From assembly GCF_008704205.1 (NCBI RefSeq), contig NZ_VXLC01000029.1, forward strand, positions 62,001 to 126,000: a DNA stretch of 64,000 nt, in the 5' to 3' direction. The position numbers and the translations under genes are program-made. The stretch is from Nocardia colli. GTDB taxonomy: Bacteria; Actinomycetota; Actinomycetes; Mycobacteriales; Mycobacteriaceae. The notes under the pieces are model-generated. The model did no database searches, was not told the DNA's origin, and worked only from the letters and a program-made list of their open reading frames with translations. This document shows positions 39,242-48,105 of the stretch, one piece after another (positions within the stretch are counted from its first letter, which is position 1; each line of letters opens with the position of its first letter).

Positions 39242-40227
39242 GCGCCGCCGACCACCGGCTGAGTGTGAGCCTGCCGTACTGGCAGGATCGCGATCCGTTG
39301 GACGCACTCGCCGTCGCCGAGGCCGCCGAGAAGCTCGGCTATCACCGGCTGTGGATCGGTGAGATGGCGACCTTCGACGCCTTCGCGCTGGCCACCGCGA
39401 TCGGACAGGCCCCGGGACGAATCCCGTTGTGCCTCGGGCCTTTCGCCGTAGACGTCCGTACTCCCGCCACCATCGCCATTGGTGTCGCGAGTGTCGCGGC
39501 GCTGACCGGCAGATCCGTCGACGTCGCCATCGGCAGTTCGAGCACAGTCGTCGTCAGCGGCTGGCACGGTCGCGAAAGACGCCGCACCGCAACGCATCTA
39601 GAAGAGTCGGCACAAATCCTGCGCGGGCTGCTCGCGGGCGACAAGGTGGACTTCGACGGAGCGGCGGAACACACCAAGGGCTATCGTCTGCGGCTTGCGC
39701 CACCGAACTCGTCTATCACCGTGGCGGCCTTCGGCGCCCGCGCCTTGGCCGCCGCGGCCCGTACCGCCGACCGTGTGGTGCTGAATCTGGTAACCCCGGA
39801 ACAGGTTTCACGATGCGCCGAGATAGTCCGTCAGGCGGCGAATGAGGCGGGTCTACCGACCCCCGCACTCTCGGTGTGGGTCACCGCCGCCGCGGACCCG
39901 ACCGCCGGCATCCTCGGGACGGTCCGCCGCGGCGTAGTGGGCTACCTCCGAGCACCGGGCTATGACGCGATGTTCGAGGAGGCAGGCTTCGGCGACATCG
40001 TGCGCCTCGCCCACAGCGGCGCGCACCCACGCGACGTCCTTGCCGCCGTACCCGACGAATTACCCGCAGCCGTAGGCATGTTCGGCGACAGCACCACCCT
40101 GGCCCGCCGCCTCGACGCCTACCGTAACGCCGGCGCCGACGAAATCGTCGTAGTCCCAGCCACTTCGGTGGAGGACCCGGCCGGCCACCACACGCTCGAA
40201 ACCCTCGCGAGGATCGACCATGCCTGA
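39238..40227 (+). CDS. LLM-class (F420-type) oxidoreductase
   Basis: 329 residues, luciferase-like. It shows LSVSLPYWQDRDPLDALAVAEAAEKLGYHRLWIGEMATFDAFALATAIGQ, RIPLCLGPFAVDVRTPATIAIGVASVAALTGRSVDVAIG and VAAFGARALAAAARTADRVVLNLVTPEQV, the F420-binding TIM-barrel pattern. GTG at 39238 overlaps the oxygenase stop (GTGA) and the 3' end overlaps the thiolase by 8 bp, so all are translationally coupled. It probably oxidises or reduces an intermediate from the oxygenase product. Confidence 0.83.
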   Translation: MSAADHRLSVSLPYWQDRDPLDALAVAEAAEKLGYHRLWIGEMATFDAFALATAIGQAPGRIPLCLGPFAVDVRTPATIAIGVASVAALTGRSVDVAIGSSSTVVVSGWHGRERRRTATHLEESAQILRGLLAGDKVDFDGAAEHTKGYRLRLAPPNSSITVAAFGARALAAAARTADRVVLNLVTPEQVSRCAEIVRQAANEAGLPTPALSVWVTAAADPTAGILGTVRRGVVGYLRAPGYDAMFEEAGFGDIVRLAHSGAHPRDVLAAVPDELPAAVGMFGDSTTLARRLDAYRNAGADEIVVVPATSVEDPAGHHTLETLARIDHA

Positions 40228-41404
40228 CGCCTACCTCTACGACGCGATCCGGCTACCCCGCGCCCGCGTCCGCAGGACCGGCGGCACCTTCGCCGAGATC
40301 CCGCCCTACGAACTCTTCGGACACCTGCTCGTCGCGCTCGAAACCCGCTCGCTCAGCCCGGATTCCGTCGACGACATCCTGGTCGGCATCAGCACGACGG
40401 TGGGGGAGCAGGGCGGAAACCTCGCCCGCGCGGCGGCCCTGTGGGCGGGCTGGCCCGATCGAGTGCCCGGCGGCGTGGTGTCCCGGCTGTGCTGCTCCGG
40501 CCTCGACGCGATCGAGAGCGCGGCAGCCCGAGTCGCCGCGGGCTACGCTGACGTGATCGTGGCCGGCGGAGTCGAGTCCATGTCCCGGGTCCCGATGCTG
40601 TCGGATCAACCCGCCATCGCCACGGACACCGATCTCGGCGAACGCACCGGATTCGTCACGATCGGCGTATCCGCCGATCTCACCGCCGCCGCCCACGGCA
40701 TCACCCGCGCCGAACTCGACGCCTACGCCGTGCGATCCCACCAGAGAGCCACCGCCGCACCGAGTTCCGATTCCGTGATCCCGGTCCGCAAGGGCGGCAC
40801 CGTGCTCCTCGACCGGGACGAGGGCGCGCGAGCCGACGCGGACAACGACGCGTTCGCGGCCCTACCGGCCCTGTTCGGCGACGATCCCGCCTGGGCGCGG
40901 GTAGCCCGCCGCCTACCCGGTTCACCGCGCCCGGTGGACGGCCTGCACACCATCGCCACCGCGCCTCAACTCGCCGACGGCGCCAGCGCCTTGGTCGTCG
41001 GAAACCGCCGCGCGGAACAGCTTCTCGGCCGCCCACCCATCGCGGCCATCGCCGGCACCGCACAGACCGCGGTGCGTTCCCCGCTCCTGACCGCCCCGGC
41101 CACCGCAGCCAGGATGGCCCTCGACCGAGCGGGCGTCACCGTCGCCGATCTGCATCTGGTGGAGGCCAACGAATCCTTCGCTGTCACACCGATTCTGCTC
41201 ACCCGGGAACTCGCCCTCGACGAGCGCCTGGTCAACCCGTCCGGCGGCGCCCTCGCCGTCGGACACCCCCTCGGGGCGACCGGCGGCAACCTGATCGTCC
41301 AAGCGCTCGACGCACTCACGCGCACGGGCGGCGAACACGCGCTGGTCACCATTCCCGCGGCCCTCGGACTGGGCTCCGCGGTCGTGCTGCGGCGTCTGAA
41401 TTGA
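40220..41404 (+). CDS. Thiolase-family protein lacking the second catalytic Cys
   Basis: A 394-residue thiolase with the acylation Cys91 in LCCSGLDAIES, NESFAVTP and His in NPSGGALAVGHPLGATGG. The C-terminal CxGxG motif that provides the deprotonating Cys is replaced: the aligned segment is TIPAALGLGSA, so the Cys position is Pro. Members with this change may work as acyltransferases, thioesterases or degradative variants. The gene is embedded in the oxygenase operon and overlaps the LLM gene. Confidence 0.8.
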   Translation: MPDAYLYDAIRLPRARVRRTGGTFAEIPPYELFGHLLVALETRSLSPDSVDDILVGISTTVGEQGGNLARAAALWAGWPDRVPGGVVSRLCCSGLDAIESAAARVAAGYADVIVAGGVESMSRVPMLSDQPAIATDTDLGERTGFVTIGVSADLTAAAHGITRAELDAYAVRSHQRATAAPSSDSVIPVRKGGTVLLDRDEGARADADNDAFAALPALFGDDPAWARVARRLPGSPRPVDGLHTIATAPQLADGASALVVGNRRAEQLLGRPPIAAIAGTAQTAVRSPLLTAPATAARMALDRAGVTVADLHLVEANESFAVTPILLTRELALDERLVNPSGGALAVGHPLGATGGNLIVQALDALTRTGGEHALVTIPAALGLGSAVVLRRLN

Positions 41405-41414
41405 AGGAACATCC

Positions 41415-43190
41415 ATGGTCGACGCACCGATCACCGCGGCCGAAGTAGCCGCCGCCAACGCCAACGCCGCCGCTGATCCCGGCGGGACCGTTCACACCTG
41501 CCACCCCGCCGACACGGTCCGCGAATACCTCGAACGTGGCTGGTGGCAACCGGATACGCTGCCCGAGCTCTTCCAGCGCCGGGTCGACGCGGCACCGGAC
41601 GCGCCCGCCATCACCGACCCGGCCAACCTCGCCGCATTGACCGGAGCGCAACCGGAAACCCTGTCCTGGCGCGAACTCGACGAGCGCAGCGGCGATCTCG
41701 CGGCGGTGCTGTACCGCAACGGCATTCGGCAAGGTGACGCCGTAGCCGTCCTCCTGCCGAACTCGATCGCCTTGACCGCCACCTACTTCGCGCTGTGGCG
41801 GCTCGGCGCGGTAGCGACCCCCATGCCCGCCTCCTACCGCCGCCATGAACTGTCCGGCATCGTCGCGGCCGCCTACGCGAAGGCGATCATCACCGCGGGC
41901 GAGCTGTCGGGCCGCGAACTCGCCCGCGAGGCACTGGAAGTCGCAGGGACCGTCTTCGCCTTCGGCCCCGGCGTCCCCGACGACGCGATCACCCTCGACG
42001 GCCCGGTCGATACCGCCGACCGCGAACGCCTGCGCTTCTACGTTCGCGGACTGACGGTTTCGGTCAACGACCGCGTAACCATCTGCTGGACCAGTGGAAC
42101 CGAAGCCGCCCCCAAGGGAATTCCCCGATGCCACGGCGACTGGATCGCCATGGCGTGGGGCGTCCAAGACGGCTTGCACCTCACCTCGGAATCGGTGCTG
42201 CTCAACCCCTTTCCCATGGTCAACATGGCCGGCTTCGCCGCATCATTCCTGCCGTGGCTGCTCACCGGCGGCCACCTGGTCCAACACCACCCCCTTGACC
42301 TCCCGGTGTTCCTCGGCCAGATCGCCCGGCACGAGGTGACGCACACCAGCATGCCGCCCGCCCTGCTCACGATGCTGCTGCACAACGAACCCCTGCGTGC
42401 CTCGGTCGACCTGTCCTCGCTGCAACGGGTCGGGTCCGGCGGTGCGCCGTTGCCGCCCAGCGTCGTTCGCGGCTGGCAGGACCAGCTCGGCATCGAGGTG
42501 CTCAACTTCTTCGGCTCCAACGAAGGCGTCTCCTTGCTCGGCGCGCCCATCGACTTCCCCGATCCGGAGATCCGCGCGCAATACCTGCCGCGCTACGGCG
42601 CACCGGGCGTCCGCTGGTCCACCCGGCTCGCGGAGAGCACCCGGGTCGAACTCGTCGACGTCGTCACCGGCGCCACGGTCACCGAAGTCGGTGGTATCGG
42701 CGAACTCCGGCTCCTCGGCCCTGCCGTGTTCGGCGGCTACCTGCCCGGCACGGCAACGTCCGAACCGTTCGACGACGACGGTTTCCTGTGCAGCGGAGAC
42801 GTATTCGAACTCTGCGGCCCGGACGGCCGGTACCTGCGTTTCGTCGACCGGATCAAGGAGATCATCATCCGCGGCGGCATGAACATCGCCCCCGCCGAGA
42901 TCGAGGGCCTGCTCGCCGACGCCCCCGGCGTCGCCGACGTGGCGGTGGTCGGCTACCCGGATCCGGTACTCGGCGAGAAGTGTTGCGCCTTCGTCGTTCC
43001 CGCCCCCGGAGCGACCGTCACCTTGGCCGCCCTCGTCGATCATCTGCGCGCCCACGAGGTGGCGTCGTTCAAATTGCCCGAGCGACTGGAGATCGTCGAG
43101 TCGTTGCCCCGCAACCCGGTCGGCAAGCTGCTGCGCCGCGAGCTGCGGGAAACGCTCGCCGGCGACCCGTCGACCAACCAGCACACGTAG
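41415..43190 (+). CDS. Acyl-CoA ligase (class I adenylate-forming)
   Basis: 591 residues. The AMP-binding motif is TICWTSGTEAAPKGIPRCHGD, followed by FFGSNEG, FLCSGDVFELCGPDGRYLRFVDRIKEIIIRGGMNIAPAEIEGLL and the conserved C-terminal Lys in LPRNPVGKLLRRELR. These are acyl- or aryl-CoA synthetase features. ATG at 41415 follows GAAGGAACATCC. Placed between two thiolases it most likely activates a carboxylic acid released by the oxygenase for beta-oxidation-type removal of two-carbon units. Confidence 0.88.
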   Translation: MVDAPITAAEVAAANANAAADPGGTVHTCHPADTVREYLERGWWQPDTLPELFQRRVDAAPDAPAITDPANLAALTGAQPETLSWRELDERSGDLAAVLYRNGIRQGDAVAVLLPNSIALTATYFALWRLGAVATPMPASYRRHELSGIVAAAYAKAIITAGELSGRELAREALEVAGTVFAFGPGVPDDAITLDGPVDTADRERLRFYVRGLTVSVNDRVTICWTSGTEAAPKGIPRCHGDWIAMAWGVQDGLHLTSESVLLNPFPMVNMAGFAASFLPWLLTGGHLVQHHPLDLPVFLGQIARHEVTHTSMPPALLTMLLHNEPLRASVDLSSLQRVGSGGAPLPPSVVRGWQDQLGIEVLNFFGSNEGVSLLGAPIDFPDPEIRAQYLPRYGAPGVRWSTRLAESTRVELVDVVTGATVTEVGGIGELRLLGPAVFGGYLPGTATSEPFDDDGFLCSGDVFELCGPDGRYLRFVDRIKEIIIRGGMNIAPAEIEGLLADAPGVADVAVVGYPDPVLGEKCCAFVVPAPGATVTLAALVDHLRAHEVASFKLPERLEIVESLPRNPVGKLLRRELRETLAGDPSTNQHT

Positions 43191-43198
43191 GAGTTCCC

Positions 43199-44437
43199 AT
43201 GCCCACCAGCACCATTCACCTACTCGGCGGCAGCCAGTCCGACTTCGCGGTCAACTGGCATCGCGCGGGCAAGGGCTTCGACGCGCTCATCGGCGAGGTG
43301 GTCGGCGCGACGCTCGCGGCGACGGACATCGCGCCGGACGAGGTCGGCGTGATCCACGTCGGTAATGCGTTCGGCCAATTGTTCACCGGGCAGGGCCAAC
43401 TCGGCGGCATGCCGGCCACGGTCATCCCTGAGCTGTCCGGCATCCCGGCGAGCAGGCACGAAGCCGCCTGTGCCTCCGGCAGTATGGCGTTGCTCGCCGC
43501 GATGGCGGACCTGGAGTCGGGTCGCTACGACTGCGCGCTGGTGGTTGGCGCCGAGCTGGAGAAGACCGTGCCGGGCGATACCGCCGCAGGCTATCTCGGC
43601 GCTGCCGCGTGGGTCGGCCACGAGGCGCAGGACGCGAAGTACGTGTGGCCCACCATGTTCGCCGATCTCGCCGACGAATACGACCGCCGCTACGGCCTCG
43701 ACGACACGCACCTGCGTGCGATCAGTGAGCTGAACATCACCAATGCCCGCACCAACCCGCTTGCGCAGACCCGGAATTGGACCTTCACCCCGGACAGCTT
43801 CGGCGCCGACGACACCGCGAATCCGCCGGTCGCCGGTCGGTTACGCCGCCAGGATTGCAGCCAGATGACCGACGGCGCGGTCGCGGTGATCGTGGCGTCG
43901 GATCGATTCCTGGCCCGCCGCACCGGCTTACGACCGGCGGAGCGTGCGGTGATCACCGGCTGGGGTCATCGCACCGCGCCGTTGTCGTTGGCGCAGAAGC
44001 TTGCTGCGTCCGCCGATGATCCGTACGTGTTTCCCCATGTGCGCCAGACGATGCTCGACGCGCTGGGCCGCGCCGGATTGCCCGATATCGATGCCGTGGA
44101 CGGCGTCGAGGTGCACGACTGTTTCTCCATGTCGGAGTACATGGCGATAGATCATCTCGGCATCACCGGGCCGGGGGAGAGCTGGAAAGCGGTGGAGGGC
44201 GGCGACATCGGGCGCGACGGCCGGATTCCGGTCAACCCCGGCGGCGGATTGATCGGTGGTGGTCATCCGGTTGGCGCGACTGGTGTACGAATGGTACTCG
44301 ATGCCTACAAACAGGTCACCGGGAAAGCAGGAGCTTACCAAGTGCCGGACGCGCGCCGGTTCGCCACCCTCAACATCGGTGGGAGCGCCACGACCGCAGC
44401 GAGTTTCGTCGTGGAGAGTCAGACGAATCGGTCATAG
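43199..44437 (+). CDS. Thiolase / SCP2-type acetyl-CoA acetyltransferase
   Basis: A 412-residue thiolase of the SCP-x/lipid-transfer type (thiolase domain only). Acylation Cys lies in EAACASGSMALLAAMADLESGRYD, His in VEVHDCFSM and His in GGGLIGGGHPVGATGVRM; the C-terminus is LNIGGSATTAASFVV. ATG at 43199 with AGGAGTTCCC, 9 bp after the ligase stop. It closes the operon. It probably cleaves a beta-ketoacyl-CoA made from the product of the CoA ligase. Confidence 0.85.
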   Translation: MPTSTIHLLGGSQSDFAVNWHRAGKGFDALIGEVVGATLAATDIAPDEVGVIHVGNAFGQLFTGQGQLGGMPATVIPELSGIPASRHEAACASGSMALLAAMADLESGRYDCALVVGAELEKTVPGDTAAGYLGAAAWVGHEAQDAKYVWPTMFADLADEYDRRYGLDDTHLRAISELNITNARTNPLAQTRNWTFTPDSFGADDTANPPVAGRLRRQDCSQMTDGAVAVIVASDRFLARRTGLRPAERAVITGWGHRTAPLSLAQKLAASADDPYVFPHVRQTMLDALGRAGLPDIDAVDGVEVHDCFSMSEYMAIDHLGITGPGESWKAVEGGDIGRDGRIPVNPGGGLIGGGHPVGATGVRMVLDAYKQVTGKAGAYQVPDARRFATLNIGGSATTAASFVVESQTNRS

Positions 44438-44695
44438 TGAAGTCGACTCGTTCCTGATCGCGCCGTATTCGCCGCCGGGGCAAAGACACTCGGAGCCGCC
44501 GCCGGACATCGGCAACTCTGCGGTTGCGGATCGTCGTGCCTGTTCTATGATCATCCAGGAAACGCGTTCGCGGCACGCCGCATTCTCCCGGCAAATCGAC
44601 GGTTTTCGCTGGCAACGGTGCGTCGACGGCGAATGCGATGTAGCCTTCCCACGCGTGATCACTTGTCTGCCATCGAATCTCCTCTTGGAGCCGAA

Positions 44696-46351
44696 ATGAC
44701 CATCCAGCATCCCATTGAGGACGAGGTCACACAGCTGGCGCGGCGGGTCGAGAAGGCCCGTGGCCGGCTGGCATACCAATTCGATCCCGCGTTGACCGAA
44801 GCGCTGTCCGAGGACGAGCTGCTAGCCGAACGCGAGCTCGCCGAGAAGATCCGCGGGCAAGACCGTGGTCAGCGCTGGAAAGAGGCTCAAGCCGCCGCGG
44901 GAGCGGCCGACCGCGCCAGGCAGACCACCGAAGCGATCGAGAAGGCCGACATGCGAGATCTACTGGTGGCCCGCAAGGCAATTGCCGCCCAGCGTCGTGA
45001 GTCGAGCCCGCATGCCAAACTGGCCTCCCTATATCGGCACCGCGCCTGGTCACTGCGGGCGCTGGCCGGTGTCGTCGCCGCGGGCATGCTGTGGTCCGCG
45101 GTCAACGTCCAGCACAACATCGCGCCCGGCGGTCCCGGTGACCCGCTGTACTGGTTCAGCTACCTGCTGGAAGGCATGATCAGCGTCTGCCTGATCATCA
45201 TCATGATCGGCACCAACAAGGTGGCCGAGTGGGGCGTCGTCGACAACCGCAAGCAGGTTGTCGCCGCCGAGGTCGCCCTGCTCGGGCTGACCGTCACCCT
45301 GAACACGTATCCGTACCTGCGCGCCGAGCACTGGTACGACGCCGCGGTGCACGCGGTCGCGCCGGTGATGATCGGCGTCTCGCTGCTCATCCACGACGCC
45401 GCCAGCGCACGCTACGGCCTCGCCATCCACCGCGCCACCGACCAGGTCCGGGATCTGCCCGACCCGGCCGAGCAGATCCGCCGCACGCTGCCCAACCTGG
45501 CCAGCTACCGGATGCGCCGTCCAGCCGCGGCCGAGATGATGGCGTCCAACGCGTTCGCCGAGCTGACCGTCGAGGCCGAACCGGATCCGCTCGCGGAACT
45601 GAACGCGGCCCCGGCCGGCATCGTCGATCCCGAGATCGAGGACGCGCCGACCGTCCTGATCGCCGACGAGGACGACACGGCGCCCGAGCCCCCGGCCCCG
45701 GCCCGGTCCGCCTTCCGTTCGGCCGCCCCGGCGCCGTCGGCGAAGGTCGTGGCCGCCGCCACCCTCGGCAGCGACCTGTCCGACCGCACGGCCGAGACCC
45801 GGCCGGTGTCGAAGTCCGAAAACGGCTCCGCGACCAGCACTTCCAAGCCGGTCCCGGCCGACGAGCCGGTCGCGAAGAGCAAGCCGGTGAACGGCGAGCA
45901 GCACAACGGAGTCGACAGCAAGCCGATCACCCCGGCGAACGGCGCCGGCGCGCCGGCCAAGCCCGCTACCCCGGCCGCCACCAAGCCGGTCGTCGCCCCG
46001 GCGGCCCCGAAGCCGGCCACGCCGACCAAGATCGCCGCGCAGGCCACCCCGGCCAAGCCGGTCAAGCCCGCCGCGGACAAGGTCGCCGCCCCGGCCGACC
46101 GCTCGTCCGCGACCGCCGCCGCATCCGCAACGACCGCCGCGATCAAGCGGCAGCCCGCGGCCGACGAAAAGGCGACCACCGCAACCGATAAGGCCGCCAA
46201 GGACACTCCGGCCACCCCGGAGATCCACGACACCGGCCAGTTCCGCATCGCCGAGATCCTCGAACAGGAACTCGCCGAGTTGCAGGCCGCCCGCCGCCGC
46301 GCCCGGACCAGCCGCAAGACGTCCACCCCCGCGGCCGGCCGCGACCGCTAG
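44696..46351 (+). CDS. Membrane protein with four helices and a long Pro/Ala/Lys tail (DUF2637-like)
   Basis: About 551 residues. A charged, coiled-coil-like N-terminus (about 5-105, ELAEKIRGQDRGQRWKEAQAAAGAADRARQTTEAIEKAD) precedes four predicted helices: ALAGVVAAGMLWSAVN, WFSYLLEGMISVCLIIIMIGT, VVAAEVALLGLTVTLNTY and AVAPVMIGVSLLIHDAA. The helical part recalls DUF2637 proteins of actinobacterial mobile elements. The tail (about 340-520) is low-complexity Ala/Pro/Lys/Thr, with a short ordered end IAEILEQELAELQAARRRART. No conjugation genes are nearby. ATG at 44696 follows TTGGAGCCGAA; the 258 bp upstream hold no gene. Confidence 0.65.
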   Translation: MTIQHPIEDEVTQLARRVEKARGRLAYQFDPALTEALSEDELLAERELAEKIRGQDRGQRWKEAQAAAGAADRARQTTEAIEKADMRDLLVARKAIAAQRRESSPHAKLASLYRHRAWSLRALAGVVAAGMLWSAVNVQHNIAPGGPGDPLYWFSYLLEGMISVCLIIIMIGTNKVAEWGVVDNRKQVVAAEVALLGLTVTLNTYPYLRAEHWYDAAVHAVAPVMIGVSLLIHDAASARYGLAIHRATDQVRDLPDPAEQIRRTLPNLASYRMRRPAAAEMMASNAFAELTVEAEPDPLAELNAAPAGIVDPEIEDAPTVLIADEDDTAPEPPAPARSAFRSAAPAPSAKVVAAATLGSDLSDRTAETRPVSKSENGSATSTSKPVPADEPVAKSKPVNGEQHNGVDSKPITPANGAGAPAKPATPAATKPVVAPAAPKPATPTKIAAQATPAKPVKPAADKVAAPADRSSATAAASATTAAIKRQPAADEKATTATDKAAKDTPATPEIHDTGQFRIAEILEQELAELQAARRRARTSRKTSTPAAGRDR

Positions 46352-46417
46352 CCCACAACTCCATAAGTCTTCAGCCGCTTCGTGATTGCCCGAAACCCGG
46401 GCTTTGCGCGAGCGGCT

Positions 46418-47332
46418 CTAGACGGTCTGCCGCAGCGCGTCCAGCAACCAGTAATGGACCGCGCCGACCGTGGTCTCCGTGCCGGTGATGTCGGCCGTGA
46501 GCCGCCAGAAGCGATGCAGCCGCGGATCGGTATCCGTCCCACCGGTGGTGAGCAGCGCGCGCCGGAATCGGGGCGTGTCCCGTTCGCACCTGGCCGCCGC
46601 GTGCGCATGCACGTACTGGTCGAGTTCGGCTCCCGGGTGCGGACTTTCGTGCGCGGCGACCATCGGCGCCGCGACTTCGAACGCCCCCGCGACCGAGGTG
46701 ACGAATTGCAGCCGATCGCTGATCCGATCCCGATCCGAGCGCCAGATCTGCTGCTTCATCGCCGTTTTGACCTGCGGATCGGTGGTGAGCGCGGTGAGCT
46801 CGGCACACGCGACCACCTGCGCGGGTCCGGGTTCGCTCGGCATCGGCGGGACGTTCATGTCGATGAACGAATCGAACTCCTCCTGCGGCAGCGGCCCGAG
46901 AATCGGCCGCCAGAACGCGACCACGCTGTCGATCACCACACTCCGGTCATGCACGCGGGCAAGCAGTTCCAGCCGGCGCGCCCGCTCCTGCGGCGGCGCG
47001 CTCTCGATGGCCAGCAGCGTCGCCCGGCGCCAGCGCAGCGCCTCGAGCTCCGCGTCGAGCGCGGCCCGTTCCGCGGCGGCGACCTCGCTGATCGACTCGC
47101 TACCGTCCAGCACCCGCATGATCGCGGCCAGCGGCAATCCCATCGCGCGCAACCGGCGAACCAGCAGCAGCCGGTCCGCCGCGGCCGGGTCGAACACTCG
47201 ATGACCGCCGCCGCTGCGACGCGACTCCAGAACCCCGCTGTCGCAGTAGAAGCGGATCGTGCGCACGGGCACGCCGGTGCGGCGCGCCAACTCGCCGATA
47301 CTCACCGGGGCGTGAAGTGTGTCCTCGGTCAC
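46418..47332 (-). CDS. MerR-family regulator with large C-terminal domain
   Basis: About 304 residues. The MerR HTH is at about 11-80 (SIGELARRTGVPVRTIRFYCDSGVLESRRSGGGHRVFDPAAADRLLLVRRLRAMGLPLAAIMRVLDG), followed by a helical region (AAAERAALDAELEALRWRRATLLAI) and a C-terminal ~180-residue domain I do not recognise. GTG at 47332 (MTEDTLHAPVSIGEL) is chosen because GGAGG lies 11 bases upstream; in-frame GTGs at 47350 and 47344 are alternatives. It is divergent from the DinB-like gene at 47400. Confidence 0.82.
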   Translation of the reverse strand: MTEDTLHAPVSIGELARRTGVPVRTIRFYCDSGVLESRRSGGGHRVFDPAAADRLLLVRRLRAMGLPLAAIMRVLDGSESISEVAAAERAALDAELEALRWRRATLLAIESAPPQERARRLELLARVHDRSVVIDSVVAFWRPILGPLPQEEFDSFIDMNVPPMPSEPGPAQVVACAELTALTTDPQVKTAMKQQIWRSDRDRISDRLQFVTSVAGAFEVAAPMVAAHESPHPGAELDQYVHAHAAARCERDTPRFRRALLTTGGTDTDPRLHRFWRLTADITGTETTVGAVHYWLLDALRQTV

Positions 47333-47338
47333 ATCAAC

Positions 47339-47370
47339 TTGCACCTCCACTTGAGTGGAGTTCTTACGGT
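47339..47370 (+). promoter_or_regulatory. MerR-type promoter of the DinB-like gene
   Basis: TTGCAC (47339-47344) and TACGGT (47365-47370) are separated by 20 bp that contain the perfect palindrome CTCCACTTGAGTGGAG (47345-47360). A long spacer with a central dyad is characteristic of MerR-family promoters. The promoter reads into the DinB-like gene (ATG 47400), so the divergent MerR protein at 46418 is its probable activator. Confidence 0.7.
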
Positions 47371-47399
47371 AGTGGAACTTCGAACGAGAGGTTTGAGCT

Positions 47400-48065
47400 A
47401 TGAACCACATCGAAACCATGACGGACGAGGACATCTGGCGCGCCGTCGCCGCCGAGCGACAGACCATGGCCGACCTGCTCGCCGACCGCACCGAATCGGA
47501 CTGGAATCATCAATCCCTGTGCGCGGATTGGCGGGTCCGCGACGTGGTCGCGCACGTGGTGCTGTGCACCCGCGCGAACCTCGGCTGGATCCTGATCAAC
47601 CTGATCCGGGCCGGCGGCAGCGTGCACGGGGCGTTGCGCGACACCGCCATTCGGCACGCGGACAGCGTCAGCACCCGGCAGCTGCACGCGGAGCTGCGGG
47701 CCAGCGTGCCGTCGCGGTTCTTCCCGGTCGGCACCGTCCCCACCGACCGGCTGTTGGACATGCTGGTGCACGTCCAGGACATCGCGATGCCGCTCGGCCT
47801 CACCCGTGAGATGCCGTCCATTCCGGCGCGGGAATCGCTGAATCGGGTGTGGGCCACGGGTTCCCGGTTCGGCATCGAGGAGCGATTGACGGGCTATCGC
47901 CTCGTCGCGACCGACATCGACTGGTCGGCCGGTGACGGCCTGCGCGTCGAAGGAACCGCCGGCGTGCTGCTGATGCTCGCGACCGGCCGGACTGTGGCGG
48001 CCGCGCAGCTGACCGGTCCCGGCGCGGGTACCCTCGCCGCCACCCTGATCGCGGGCGCGGCGTAA
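47400..48065 (+). CDS. Maleylpyruvate isomerase/DinB-superfamily protein
   Basis: A 221-residue four-helix-bundle protein. IWRAVAAERQTMADLLADRTESDWNHQSLCADWRVRDVVAHVVLCTRANL is the mycothiol-dependent maleylpyruvate isomerase N-terminal region (TIGR03083 type). HVV and the later HVQDIAMPLG carry the metal-binding histidines. A C-terminal region (IDWSAGDGLRVEGTAGVLLMLATGR) resembles the SCP2-like tail. It may use mycothiol, common in actinobacteria. It is controlled by the divergent MerR gene through a MerR-type promoter. Confidence 0.8.
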   Translation: MNHIETMTDEDIWRAVAAERQTMADLLADRTESDWNHQSLCADWRVRDVVAHVVLCTRANLGWILINLIRAGGSVHGALRDTAIRHADSVSTRQLHAELRASVPSRFFPVGTVPTDRLLDMLVHVQDIAMPLGLTREMPSIPARESLNRVWATGSRFGIEERLTGYRLVATDIDWSAGDGLRVEGTAGVLLMLATGRTVAAAQLTGPGAGTLAATLIAGAA

Positions 48066-48070
48066 CCGCA

Positions 48071-48096
48071 GGGCTGCCGCCCGATCGCGGCAGCCC
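48071..48096. terminator. Bidirectional stem-loop terminator
   Basis: GGGCTGCCG (48071-48079) and CGGCAGCCC (48088-48096) form a perfect 9-bp stem with an 8-base loop in the 40-bp gap between the convergent DinB-like and methyltransferase genes. Confidence 0.7.
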
Positions 48097-48105
48097 CTGG
48101 TGCGC

